This document shows positions 36,601 to 48,900 of a stretch of DNA of 64,000 nucleotides, one piece after another. The first letter of the stretch is position 1; the number at the start of each line of letters is the position of its first letter. The notes under the pieces were generated by a model. It was given only the letters and a program-made list of their open reading frames with translations, made no database searches and was not told the origin of the DNA. Both the position numbers and the translations under genes were made by a program. Source of the stretch: Acanthaster planci (Eukaryota; Echinodermata; Asteroidea; Valvatida; Acanthasteridae); assembly GCF_001949145.1 (NCBI RefSeq), contig NW_019091404.1, positions 2,253,173 through 2,317,172 of the forward strand, written 5' to 3'.

Positions 36601-39600
36601 TTCTCGAAGTTTTCACGTCCAGATTTCCAGAATGCAGCAACAAAATGATACTATCACTTCGTGTGCTCAGTTAGCTTCCACAAGTTGACGCGGATTCAGG
36701 CTTTTCCCCTTTATCTCTCTCTTGTTTGACACAACACACACACAGCCATCCTTAGGTTAGGGTCGCCCCATGTAAGCTCTTGCAACACACCCACCGTCAG
36801 TGATTCTTCATGTTCATTGAAATTCAACAGAGTGTGTGCCATGGGCTTTTTGCCAAAGTAATAGCCTCTCATTCAACCAACGATAGCAGATACATGTGGG
36901 TAAATTCCTGTGAGTTTGTTCAAATGGATTGGTAGAGTACTAGAGTAAACGTTTGGGTTGTTAATTTGCACTTGTGGATTTCATCTTGACAGCATTTCCA
37001 AAGCTCCAGCAAACTACACCAGTGCCTCTGCTCTCTCTTTGCTTCAGACGCCTTCCGTTACAAGGGTGAGTCTGTCCATTTCTCTCTGTCTGTTTAACCA
37101 TTTTCGTTTTTGTTTCCTGGGAGGACATACAGAAATGTCTTCCAGGAGTGCACTAGTGTATTTCTGTGGTGACAAGCAATTTTTTTAGTTTATGTTAAAT
37201 TTGAGATGGTATCTTTTAACATCCATCCACATTTGTGCCGCAGACTCCCAGCAAAGTGAGGAATGACGGGACACCGTCTACGCGCTCAATACCATCCATA
37301 CTCAAAGTGCGGAGTACCAGCCAGCGAATTACCACTGAAGTCAGAGAGGACAAATCCAAGAAAAATGTCTCTAGTAAGTGCATCTGTAGAATTTATATCA
37401 GTAGATAACTAAGTCATTGTGAGTGACTGATTCAGAGTTTTTCTGTGCTATTTTCTGAATGTTCAAAAAGGATTTTAAATCCAATTTATATTTGTATTTT
37501 CAGGAACCAAATTTGAAATAGACCTTCCGACGCCCCCATCTCTGACAAAGAGTGCATATGGTAAGCATAGAGATTTACAATTTAATCCCTCCTTTTGCTG
37601 TAACGGTCAGAAAACAGTCCAAAATTCCTTCCACTTCCCCTGTACAGTACATAGACATATCACATGTCACTTGACTGTTTTTGACTGATGGGACAACTGT
37701 GTTGAGAATGCATCTTTGCGTAGGAGGGTTTTAATTGACAAAATAATTCTACAGAAACCAGGGCTGCTTCCGAATCTCTTGTCTAGAGCTAGGTCTAGGT
37801 TTTCACTCCATTAGAAATGCGTGGAGACGCGTAGACAATAGACCTAGCCGTAGCTCTGGAAGCCTTTGGACACGGCCTAGGTTAGAGGAGAGCCTATTCC
37901 CTACCGAGGCAACTACAACCCAAGTAGAAGGGACAATGAGCATTCAGACATTGCTATCATTTTGGATAAGGTCAGATACTGACACATCAATGAGTTTGAT
38001 TTTTTTGTTTGGATAGCCAAGCCATCAGAACACCAATCTGACAAACCTCCTGGTTTGCCCAAGCGGATCAGCTTTGCAGACGACACGAAAGCCAGAACAC
38101 CATCTCCAGTAGCTGTCAAAATGTGCGTTTCAAGAACATTGGATTTTTTAATGACAGATAGATTGCACATCCCAAATTTCCCAAAGAGGGATTCCTGTGC
38201 ACTTTAACTTCCATGGTTCCTGACTCCCTTAGCCAATCTTGCACGCTCATCCAAAGTGTCACTGTGGATATCAGGGATCTGGGCAGGGATATAATATTAA
38301 AGTTATATTCATCTCTTAATGAAGGATTGTAAAGTGATTTAGAAGTTTGCCAGAACAGTTTTGTTTCACATTGATTGAGATTGATGAGTCTTTTAATAAC
38401 TGTACCAAGACTGTTTAAGAAATTAAAACATCAAATAAAGGATTGAAATTATCTTTTTCCAACAGTGAACCAAGCCCGATGGACACAGAAGCTTCATTTG
38501 ACACACCACCCCCTGTTGAGTCGCCCTCTGTTTACCCCAGCCTTAATGACCTAATGTCCCAACCCTCTGTGCAGGCTTCTCTAACCCTTGCACAGCCCTC
38601 CCCACCCCTTGGGAAACCTTCCCCACTGTCGGGGCAAGCATCCCCACCCATGGGGCAAGCATCCCCACCCCTTGAGCAGAGTTCCACCAGCCCTGAGCAA
38701 AGCACCACGTCAGACCAACCCACTCCACCTGGACTTCAATCCCTCACCCAGCAGTCAGCTGACTTCCCGAATGCAGCCACCACCCAAGGGGGATTTGATG
38801 TATCGCTAGACGTGTCACCCAGTGTACGAACAAGTCCCCCTACAGAGAAATTTGAAATCACATCGGGAACAGGAATGTTAGTTGATGATGAGATCACATT
38901 TAATTTTGGAACACTCAAGAATTTGGAGGGAGAAATGGATATGGAAGATCTAGCAACAACTGAGGAAGGTAAAAATAAATAGTGATCACACTTAACTTTT
39001 ATTCTGGGAACAAGTTGAAGAGTATTTAAATTTGTGGTTCAGTCTGGCCCAGTTTGTCGAGTGTTTCCTTTTTTTTGTCAGAATCTCCAGAGAAGTCGCA
39101 GTATCAGATGTCATTTGCTGCTGATTTTAATGTGGAAGATGAGGATGTAGGTGAAATGGCAGATGAACAAGAGGATTTGGAAGACGCAGAAGAAGAACAG
39201 GAAGATGAGGAACTCAGACCATTAACAAAAAGTGATCTGATCCCCTCACCACGCCCGCCATTGAGACGCATGGCCCCTGACACAGCCACGCCCCGCTCCA
39301 TACCCACAACTTCTCACTTCACTCCGTCGCTGCTGCTTTTGAGACAGCCCAGCCCATCGCCCCCTCTAACTCAGAAGGAGGAGGACGATTTTGTCACTCC
39401 TCAACAGACTCCGGAGAAACCAGATGCAGGGATGGAGTTCCCTTCCCCCTCGCCTCCTTTGCCTACCACTGAGGAGGGAAGGGAATCCTTGTCCAATTTT
39501 TCTGAAGATGCTGGAGAGGACTCTGAGGAGAAACTTGGGGCAGAGTCTGTTGAAATCCAGACCTCGCCCATGGACCTAATCGCCTCGACGGAACACCAGG

Positions 39601-41192
39601 AGATGTCGGTGCAGACCACTCCCGGGCTGGCCCTGCGACAGGGTGGGGCCACTCCAGTCAGGGTCCCATTTGAGGCGTCACTAGTGTCCTCCCTCCTCCA
39701 GCAGGAGCCCATGACTCCGCCCACCAGTGGGGAGGAGACGGCTGCGGAGTCTTCATCGTCGGAGCAAGTTGCCAGCCAAGACGAGGGACAAACAGTACCA
39801 GGTAATTGGACGCCCGTTGACTGTTTGTCCTGGGCAGTTACTTGATCCGATTCAAATTGTCTCCTTGCAATGTAAGCTTGCCTACAAGGTAGCTTTTTCT
39901 TCATAGCAACAGCATCAGGTAGGATTGGCATAATGGTGTGCGCACACTAGTTTGTTTCCCAATTGGTGCACAGAATTAAGTTTATCTGACACCTGTGGAG
40001 TCTTTGAACATGGTGCACTGCAATGCGTGTATTGGCAGGCTCAGCATTTCTTGTAACAGCATTGTTAAAAATTCATTTATGTGTCTAGGTACCCAGCCTT
40101 CTGAGGAGATGGATGTTGCCATGGAAACCTTGGAGGCGGAGGAGGTTCAAATAAAAAAAGAGCCCGTGCAAAAGAAACGAGGTAGGTAGAGCGGGTGACT
40201 GAAAATTTCATTTAGTGATGAATTTGTATTTGGTTTGCTGCGCAAACCTCATTCAGAAATTTGTTCAGACTTCCAACACAAAAGTGCAGCCATGGTATCC
40301 ATTTAGAATTGCCGTCTCTGCAGTGCTTCATTCGGAGTTATACTCAACTTGTGGTCCTTGCATTTTTAGTTGAGAGTTTTTCATTTCAGTATTTTCCTCT
40401 TTTATTCCCAGGGCGAAAGAGCACTCAATCCACTCCAGCCCTGTCCTTCATTTTCTCCCCACCCCACACCCGTTCCCGGACGGGCACACGACGCCACACC
40501 CAGAAGATCATACAGGAGGTCATGACCCCTTTGGCTCGCCCCATGACCCAAACTCCCCTCCTACCCACGGTGGGGCCCACTCCCAGCTTAGATCTGACTT
40601 CCTCCAGCATCGGAGGCAGTGCTCAAAGCAGGGGTGCCACTCCTAGCTCAGCCCCGGGAACCACAAGAAGGGGAAGGAGGAGCCACACGCCAAAACTAGA
40701 CACCTCGGAAACAACAGGGAGCACCCGCGTTACACGCAGGAGTGTCACCCCTGTGGTGAAGTCTGAGCAGAAGGCTAAGTCAGCGGAACTGGGGGGACCA
40801 GTTACAAGGTTGGTAGCAGATTTAGACCAGATGATAACGAGCAACAGATAAAGCATCAGAAAAGGATTGTTCAAAATATCTCCTCCATTTTTCACCAGAC
40901 GGCTTAATTATGGCAGTCCAAACATTAACCAACGCTTCATATTGAACTCTGTTGGGTGACATATCTTTCTGTCTGTGTATTCTGCAGGTCTAGAAGGTCC
41001 CTAGTAACTCCGCACCAATCACCAACAAACAGCCCAGTGGCTCTCCTCTCCCCATTGGAGGAAGACATGGACACAACACAAACAACCAAACCAAGCCGGC
41101 CCAAGAGAGTTGTACGTATCGCGCCCCACAGCATGACACTGCGAACGCCACAGGAACGCAAAACACGCTCTCGCAACATCAAACTGTGGTAA
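26140..41192 (+). CDS. AHCTF1: ELYS/AHCTF1 (MEL-28) nucleoporin, complete
   Basis: Thirty-six coding exons, all in phase: 26140-26263, 26771-26909, 27080-27197, 27396-27666, 28112-28292, 28409-28534, 28910-28994, 29419-29584, 29971-30112, 30228-30315, 30516-30671, 30914-31045, 31441-31531, 31710-31796, 31939-32079, 32399-32503, 32989-33085, 33396-33525, 33696-33815, 34011-34112, 34262-34452, 34656-34750, 34899-35083, 35398-35545, 35695-35842, 35971-36057, 36445-36588, 36993-37065, 37244-37373, 37504-37560, 38017-38122, 38466-38968, 39082-39801, 40089-40181, 40412-40808, 40988-41192 (TAA). The product is 1960 residues; human ELYS is about 2270. ELYS binds chromatin at mitotic exit and recruits the Nup107-160 Y-complex to build nuclear pores. 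Diagnostic matches to human include [39 protein letters not shown] and RISF. The start is the first ATG after an in-frame TAG at 26110; a second in-frame ATG at 26152 is possible. Confidence 0.95.
29012..29104 (+). repeat. 46-bp direct duplication in an ELYS intron
   Basis: TTGTCCAGTAATATATTCAT and the following 26 bases occur at 29013 and again at 29059, practically identical. It is a recent tandem duplication just downstream of exon 7. Confidence 0.9.
29220..29400 (+). repeat. Degenerate short-period repeat in an ELYS intron
   Basis: The words ATCCA, AACCA and CCACTAAA recur about every 10-20 bases (CATCCACTAAAATA, CATCCACTAAAGTA, ATCAACCA). It ends just before the exon 8 acceptor at 29418. 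It looks like a decayed minisatellite. Confidence 0.5.
30914..35842 (+). CDS. AHCTF1: ELYS helical (alpha-solenoid) domain (exons 12-25)
   Basis: Residues about 533-1122, all-helical by composition and the best-conserved half of the protein. Landmarks shared with human: [126 protein letters not shown] and [10 protein letters not shown]. This is the region conserved down to fungal ELYS-like proteins and it sits on the Y-complex. Many introns here are 200-400 bases with consensus ends. Confidence 0.9.
35971..41192 (+). CDS. AHCTF1: ELYS C-terminal disordered, chromatin-facing part (exons 26-36)
   Basis: Residues about 1122-1960, rich in Ser, Pro, Thr and acidic runs, with little conservation outside short motifs. 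Seen: [11 protein letters not shown] (human has FGTPISKAS), SILKVRST (human SILRSTLRST), PKRISFADD at about 1301-1309 (human RISFVEED), Ser-Pro repeats at about 1360-1400, a strongly acidic segment in exon 33, a sumoylation-type IKKEP near 1750, and the basic KKRGRKS near 1760 split by an intron. The end is basic ([10 protein letters not shown]). In known ELYS proteins the C-terminus carries an AT-hook and binds nucleosomes. Confidence 0.85.
36100..36335 (-). repeat. tRNA-derived SINE in an ELYS intron
   Basis: On the minus strand the head starts GCACAGGTTGGTGTAGTGG. An A box TGGTGTAGTGG lies at 36327-36317 and a B box GGTTTGATTCC at 36285-36275, about 32 bases apart as in tRNA genes. The anticodon-arm region does not fold as a real tRNA. 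A non-tRNA body follows (TTTGTGGGTTTTACCCAG, GGTTTTCCTCCCACC). It sits in the intron 36058-36444, antisense to ELYS. Confidence 0.75.
37690..37728 (-). repeat. End fragment of the CCCTCC repeat family
   Basis: TGCGTAGGAGGGTTTTAATT matches one terminus of the 143-bp family (TGCATAGGAGGG), including the TTTTAATT flank seen at copy B. Only the end is recognisable. It lies in an ELYS intron. Confidence 0.45.
37764..37864. mobile_element. Possible small MITE in an ELYS intron
   Basis: GCTTCCGAATCTCTTG and AGAGCTAGGTCTA on the left are mirrored by TAGACCTAGCCGTAGCTCTGGAAGC on the right as imperfect inverted repeats. About 100 bp, noncoding. Confidence 0.5.
38580..38700 (+). repeat. AHCTF1: 21-nt coding repeat (Ser-Pro heptads) in ELYS exon 32
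   Basis: Encodes successive heptad-like units [28 protein letters not shown]. The DNA repeats GGGCAAGCATCCCCACCC with a 21-base period. The reading frame is kept. It adds several Ser-Pro sites, possible proline-directed kinase targets. Confidence 0.8.
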
Positions 41193-44100
41193 TATTGCAT
41201 TAGTGTTACTTTGAGTAAGGTAATATTTTAGAAATGAAATTTTGTTGGCATTAAGATTATTTCAGTGATGAACCCTCATGGTTCAGTTGCAGTTAATTTT
41301 TTTGTTAACAAAGCAAACCTGCAGTGGTGGGATTTGAACTTAACACCATCTGAATAGAGGGCTTTCACGTGACGTAACATGACGGGAAAAGGCATTTCAG
41401 GAAGCACACCGTGTTTGTGGAGGTGCGTGCATTTTCAAATCTGAGCATTTCTTGTGGCAGTTTCATGTACACTTGAATGATGAGAGACTTCAAAGGCATG
41501 CACATTTCTGCGCACATCCATGTAAATTCAATGCTGACTGTCAAAAATCGGGAAACTGAAAATCCCCCATACCACACTGGGATTACTGGCCAAAAAGAGA
41601 TATTGGCACAATGGGTTATCGTTGGTGGGAGACAGATTGGGCTAAGACTTGAAACCATTGCTACCGCAATGCTCAATGCCCCAGCAAAGACCCTAGAGAC
41701 CTTTTTCACTTACGTGACTGGATTGCACTAAATGTAAACAATACCACCAGGTGTGGATCGCCTTGGCCAAGGTGATGGCATATATTCCTACGGGCAGCTT
41801 CAACCACGTGCAAATGCGAACGCTGCATGCTTGACTAGTTTATCTTGAACAGGTAGATTACCATCACAACACTGCACTCCTGACCATCGCAACACATGGC
41901 GGTCCAGCACGGTTGTGACATCACAGGAAAAAGGTCTATTGGTTTCTGTGTGTATTTAGATGGCATATTCTGTACACTGCATGTAGGGAATGGCACACAG
42001 TGTGTTGAATAGACCGCGACGGGGCACTGTCGGAAGGGAACAAAACTGCCTCGCACCCCACACACAGTCCGTAGGGTGTTGCTGTTGAAACAGCACCGGT
42101 ATAGCTTTTCAGAGGGTGAAAATTCTCTCACTTCTACAATTTTGTTTGTTAAATGGAAAAATTGAACTCAACTTTTTTTGTCAAGTTGTGCTGGATTTGT
42201 CAGGTAAAAATGGACTGGAGAGGGGGGGATGTGGGGGCTGTCGTTGATGGAAATGTGCACTTGTCTTGCTCAAGATGGCCTGTACAGGAATGCTCCAATG
42301 TGTTCTCAAGTGGAAAGATTCAGATGTTGGTTTGAGCCCTATGCCAAGAGTATGGAGAAGAAATATGACCATCAAGTTGTCACCAAAAGTTGTTTTCTGT
42401 GAACCTGACTATATATATGGTCACATCCATTGGAAACTTGGAATGGTTATTGCAATATAAGCCATGGATTAAAAATAATTGGTGACCAGAGCGAATGTCT
42501 CGGTTGGTACGGCTTCGGGCAAAATGTTTCCTTTTAGTTCTTGTTGACTAGTCTATAATCAGATAGATACTCATGCACGTACATGTATTGATTCATTTTC
42601 TGTTTTTGCTGTCAAAATGTCAGAAAGAATGAAATGACTTTCTAGAAATATGTGTACATGTTGATTAACTAAAAATAACCTTTACTATGCATACATGTTT
42701 TCTGAAACAAAAATTGCCCTGTGCTGATATCATTTTGTTGTAGAAGTTCTTCACATGGTGTTAATAAAAATTAACTTGTTTACAAGGTAGGATTATAAAT
42801 TAATTTTTATGCGAAATGATTGATATTTTCTTATAAGTTTTGTAAAACCTGCCTTTGTGCTAGTGCGTTATTCCACAAACCTACATTATAATCAAACAGG
42901 ATGACAAAATAAAACAGCTGGCCTTTAATCAAAACTAGTGCTTTGTGGAGTGGTTTTGCATCATCATGCATTGACAACCTCTCCCGTCCTCTCCATAGTT
43001 GGACACAAAAGACAAAAATAGTCCTAACCACTTGACGCCGGATGACATGTAAACACACAATTTTCCTTGTTTGTTCCAGGGAGGACATGCACACTCGTTA
43101 AAAAATTCTACTTTTCATTTCCGCGGTTGACATATTAACGCACCGTGCTTGGTTGGGTCAAAGTACAGTTACGATGTTGAAGAATTTGTGGGTAAAAAAT
43201 CCCCCCAGTAGCTTTTTCAGGAAAGAAAATCTGACGAGGACTAGTTAAAAAGATCCTTTCAGATTCCAAGTTCAATGCCAATGGTGAAACCCCTGGACAG
43301 TAACATTCTGTTTTCTGTTCCTGCTGCCTACCATGAGCATACAAGCTGTCACTGTCTTGCATTCATTGTGGTCATACATAAAGTCTGTTTTTCTTGTGAT
43401 TCAAATTTCACATGATGGGGGACACCAAATTTATCTAAAGTGAACGGTGGCTTTTTTGTGAAAGGACAGAAAGCTCGATAGAAATACAGGTAACAGCTTT
43501 TGCTTTATTAAAGACTGAACAAATCCTACTTGATACAAAAATACTGGTATTTACAATTCAAAGTATAAAAACCCCAAGATATTAAAACTGTCGAGTCGGA
43601 ATTGAAGTAACTATATTCATGACAGGAAACATTGTAAAAAAATTCACTAGTCTCTTCCGCAGCCTGATATGTGACCACTAGGAAAAAAACTTCTCACTTT
43701 TACACTGTTCCATCAGTATCTTTTTACAGCCAAGCCACACAAAGAGTCCTGGACAAGAGTCCATCCTCTGATCATTACAAAACTGGTACTTCCATGCAAG
43801 TCTGAAGAGAATGTGTACTTGGGAAGAATTCTGATTACATTTGTAGACTTTTTGATGACTCAACTATGATGATATTACTGACAGATCCCAACAGTGCAAT
43901 TACCCCAAAAGTGTTTTAAGCAACTCACATCAGAAATAACACAGAAATGCTCCAAAAAATAATTTGGATTTAGAGAGATATCTTTGCCATGTCTCTTGGA
44001 GGCAAATCCTCCAGCTAATCCTCCTTGGCAGCTAATCCTCCATAAATTTATTACTTTTCCCTTTGAGATAACGGCAGAGCTCCAATTTAATACCGGCAGT

Positions 44101-45970
44101 ACTGTTTGTTGTCAGTAACACAACTATTGCAACCATGCTTGTTTAAACCTTAGCTTTGTCCTGCACGTAGCCTTCATACACTCAGAATGATTGACTGATA
44201 GATGTAGGCCCAATTTCACAGTGCTGCTTAGCACGCCATTTCATGCTAACTGAGGCTCCACGTATTTCATGGAGACCGTAAGCAGTAAGCACAGCCAAAG
44301 GCATGCTAACCTTGGAGAAGAAATTGTCTTAAACTTGGTGAGGTTATAACAGAAATGCACGCACAACCGTTAGCACCACCACACCAAGCACAGCCATGAA
44401 ATAGTGCTTAAGGTTAGCAAGATTATTTCTGCTTAAGTTAGCACAATTTTTCTGCTAACTGTTGCATAGCTCTGTGAAATTGGGCCCTGCTCTTGGCTCG
44501 TGGTCAAAAGTATCCACTTCAATGGATACAAAAAAGTAAAGTTGCCCTTGTCGCAAGCCAGCCTCTAAAAAGAAGCTGAGCTCAATCTAAGATTTGTCGC
44601 AACTATCAACTGCATAACTCCTCTCCTCTTATACAACTTCATTTCCAAAATCTGAGTTAAGTATCCCACAATATGAAAGTTAGTTTTGTGCAATGCATTT
44701 GAAATGTGTTTTCTGGTAGAGAAGATATTTACACAAACATTGAAAGAAATGACCAAGTGAAAGATTCAAAAAAATAAATATAATTATCCTCATGCTTTGA
44801 TAAAGGGTAATCACTTCCAGCAGTAGGCAGATTGACATTCATTTCAGAATTTAAAAAATTGTGCCAAGGTCCAAGTGGTACGGTTTACATTTACATCTCT
44901 ATTGCAAGTTCCTACTTTGGCAAGTTTATTACAAAGTAAATATAGTGCAGCTACTTGTCCTAGGTACGTGTACATGTATGCAGAGACACACAGCACATTT
45001 TCCTTTCAACTTCCATGCCACGAATCTCCAAAAATCTTTGATATTTCTGCTTGACGAGGAAATGCTTGAACTGCAATTACATTTTGAGAGATTCAGGGTT
45101 GAATTTCAAACCATTGTAGGGAAATATATGCACCACAAAATTTACAGCAAGATATATGCAAAGTGCTTCACAAGTTAAAATGTAACAAATATACATATAG
45201 GGCCAAGATTTGTATAACAAATTACAGAAAATGTAAATATTTTTCCTGTGATAACAAAATTATTTCACCAGTTTATTTGTAATGGAAATATGGAAAGATT
45301 TGAATGTTGGAAGTGGCAGGGTACTTACAAGAATCCTTTAAAAATGTAGTCATTTCCATGCCATTGAAAATTACGGATTTCTGCTTAAGCTTTTCATATC
45401 AAAATCCATGAATCCTGACTTCAATTCATCAAACACAAAGGAAATGCGAACTCCCCTTGGAAACGGGGATACCACTTTCTCCCCAAAACAGCCATATTGA
45501 AGTACATGCAACCATGAATGTTTCAAAACTGCACAATGCAAAATTTGAATATTCATGAATTAAGTTTTATTACTTTCGGAAAGCTATTTGCACAGTATTT
45601 GCTGTCCAAGTTTCACTCTAATTCCCAAATAGAAATTCTTCCCAGACAGTTCAAGTTGTACTTCTACACTTTATATGAACTGGTTTTCCAAATGAAGTAA
45701 ACTTTCCCGATGATTGTATGTTCTGTATATTGGCATGTGGAAATATTTTGGACACAAGCTCAAAACCTAGCTGAAAATGCGAAACATTTAAGCCCTGGCC
45801 TTACCACAAGAAACTGTTTCAAAGGGTGCAAAATGTATTTCACGATTGTGAAAGCTTATTTTGTGCACTGATTCCAGAATTTACACATTCAAGCGTAATT
45901 TTGCATAGCTCACATTGATCACAACCTTTCTGGCAAATATTTCAAGACTGACCTGCCGACGGGACAAGAT
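41193..45970. other. Tail-to-tail intergenic stretch between ELYS and NADK
   Basis: Holds the 3' untranslated parts of both converging genes, whose limits I cannot fix. A candidate ELYS poly(A) signal AATAAA lies at 42763-42768. Candidate minus-strand signals for NADK (TTTATT on this strand) lie at 45566-45571 and further left. A B-box-like word lies near 41335 (minus). A foldback element lies at 44208-44487. No other gene was seen. Confidence 0.5.
44208..44487. mobile_element. Foldback MITE with GGCCCAATTTCACAG ends
   Basis: The left end GCCCAATTTCACAGTGCTGC and right end CATAGCTCTGTGAAATTGGG are inverted repeats. The interior contains repeated GCTAAC/GTTAGC words. Terminal words resemble those of the element at 7857-8102. 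280 bp, noncoding. Confidence 0.7.
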
Positions 45971-48900
45971 TCAATTACTGACTGGCTTTGCGTTCTTATT
46001 GCCCTTCCTGGGAGCATTCAGGGCTTTTTGCTGCTGGCGGGTGTTCCAGTGTAGGCATTCGGTCAGGCCATCAAACCAATCGCTGATCTGGTCAGCACTG
46101 CAGATAGAAGCTACTGGGAAGACTGAGGTGGTAATCCGAAGACTACACCAAGAGGGAAATATAAGGGGAAAAATAGTTTGATCCATGAGTTCAAGCCAAT
46201 ACAGATAACGGGTCAGTCTATTACACAGACAACACCAATAAAGAAATCAGACGACAAGTTTGCTTGTGTAAGGCGGGATATCTCAACTCAACCTTCAAGT
46301 GAACTCATTCCCGTTCCAAGACGCTCATTTTTAAATATCTCGGAAGACAGCAGGAGATTCAGAATTTCAATATGTAAAGGAATAAAACAGTCTAGTAATG
46401 TTTAATTTCATAACAGTTACAGTGCCAAAAATAGGAAAATTTAACCAGACACAAGGCTCCTTCAGCTTCTGACCAAATAAAGTGGTAGAACCTGTTTCTG
46501 TTATAGTTGGCCTTTTGAATTTTCATAAACTAAACATCAGATAATCCATTATCTTACCACCATCCTTTGTGAAGTTCTTGCCTGTTCCTGCCGTCTAGCG
46601 ATACCCAAGCTGTATGCCGGGCGTCTGGGGCAACCATTAACTGCAACGCCAAGCAAAGGACAGATTCACACTGTGATAAAAACCCTTGAGTGTCAATGAC
46701 TGTAAATATGAAAGGAGGTATCTTGAACATATAGCACAGTGCACAGATTACCAAGCCAGGAGTTGGATCCTTTAGCATGTTGTATGGCTAGGATGCAACT
46801 TTACTGGGATATCATTGTAAATTCACAGACTTGGGCGGTGTTTCAAACAGTATTTCAGAGCTATGGCTACGACTGTTTACAGCGTGAGCTCACATTATTT
46901 TAGAGGTAGCCCTAGCCCTAGATGCAAGCTTCAGGCATGGCTCGGCTTACCCTGAGTTCCACTCCAGCGGGGACCACGATGGGCCTGAAAGACAGCGTGT
47001 GGGGGCAGATAGGGGTGATGAGTATCGCGGGCACGTTAGGGTGCATCATGGCGGCACCTGCTGCCGCAGCGTAGGCCGTGCTTCCCGTCGGTGTGGAGAT
47101 GATCAAACCATCGCCTTGCACGGTCGTCACCTTCCGACCGTCCAAGTACAGATCAATGTTTGAGAGGTACGGGGAGGGGCCCCTGTCGATGACAACATCA
47201 TTCAGCACCTAAGGGGATACCAACAGAAGAAGCTCTGTCATTCGGAGAGCACAGTCTGGCTTTTCTTGATATGGAACCCATACAATTTGATGACACTGCC
47301 GTGTTTGTCCTCTCCAACAGAAACTTACAATGCAGTGGGACGGGGAAAACAGTAAAACTGTAGTGACAAAACAGTTTTGAGAATTAGCAACTGGGAAAAA
47401 GAATGGAGAAGCTGGGTGTGGAAAGGACACACTGCCAATAACAAAGTGGAAGTCGATGATACACTTCCCCTCAAAGTGGAACTGAATGATTTGGAAAGCT
47501 CTCCCTAAAACTAACCAATCCATCTTCCCAAGAAAAGATGCGTTACTGATTCATTTGTTGAACAAGAACTTAACTGTAGGCAACTTGCTTGTCTTGGTTA
47601 GAAATGACACCTTCGTGTCTGTGTTAACTTGGTTCCACACTAGTGAACTCTAGGTCGTGACCTCCTGACCCCTGACCCAATCTCTCACCTGGAATTTGAA
47701 CTTCAGGTTGGGCGGGTCTTGCTTCTTGGCAGGTATAATCTGGTGAGGGTCGCCGTTACGGTCATTGTCAAAGCCATTGGGGATGTCATTGCTATCGAAG
47801 ATCAGACATTTTAAACGACTCCGTAGCGTTACGGCTGCATCACCTAGTTTGGAAAACAAAAGGACAGCGTCCATCAAAGTTGTGTCTAGCCTTGTGTGAA
47901 GGAATGCAGAAGAGTTTCATTAAAATCTACCTATGCATGAAAGTATTGATAGAATTTTGTGACCTGCAAATTTCAGCAGCAGGAATAACAAACATGCATG
48001 CTGGTGTAACAATATAAACAAAAAATTCCCCACTGCACTCTCTGATTGAGTCATCCAATGAAATCTTTGTCTAGTCCTTAACTGGGGTTAATTTTAACAA
48101 AAACTTTGAGGAAGAACAGCATTTACCTTGCAAGAGCGTATTCACAGATTCCTTGAAATCTTCAAATTCAAATGGCGTCAAGAAACCGAGAGAGCCCAGA
48201 TGGAATGCCATGACTGGGGGAACACTGGCCTGTAAGGAGAGAAGTAAACAAACACCAAGGTTACTCAGAAAATAAATCTATAAAACAAATTTTTTATGCT
48301 GTCATTTTTTGTACGTTTCAACCGTTAAGCCAACTTTTTCCCCAAAAGTTATCCAATGAGCGAAGAAATCTTTTTCTTTACTTACCTCCTGGAAAAGAGA
48401 TGAAGCATACAGCAATGTGCCGTCTCCACCAAGGCAAAGAATGAAGTCAATCTTGTTGCTCAAATCCGCACCTGGAAAAAAAATTACACAAATATGTTAA
48501 ACCCATTGGCACTGTCAAGTTTAATCGTCCACAGTTACTTTCACAGATAAACTTGAACACTGCTACTTCTACAAACGGTTTGCAGATGATGTATGAAGTC
48601 TCTCGTCAGCCATCTTGATGGACTGAGACTGTGCATTCCTCCTCCTTTGATTGTCATTGAAAGATGTCGGAATACAGTGTCTTATCTCCCACCTACCTTC
48701 GTTGAAGGTCTTCATCTTGGCTCGGACCGGAGCAAAGTCTTGATCGTTGAGTAGGTCCTGGTCGTCAAATACCTTGGATTCAATGTAGATCAAGAGGTTC
48801 TTCTCCTGTGTTGTGGGAAATGCACATAACATACTGTATATGAATGTCCATGTTAGCTAACATTTTGATGCAGGTGGGATTCGAACCCGCAACCACCTGA

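Noticed and set aside
39401-39931. 176-codon open frame on the minus strand
   Set aside because: It is antisense to the large ELYS exon 33, which has the conserved phase and splice sites. The frame is a shadow of high-GC coding sequence.
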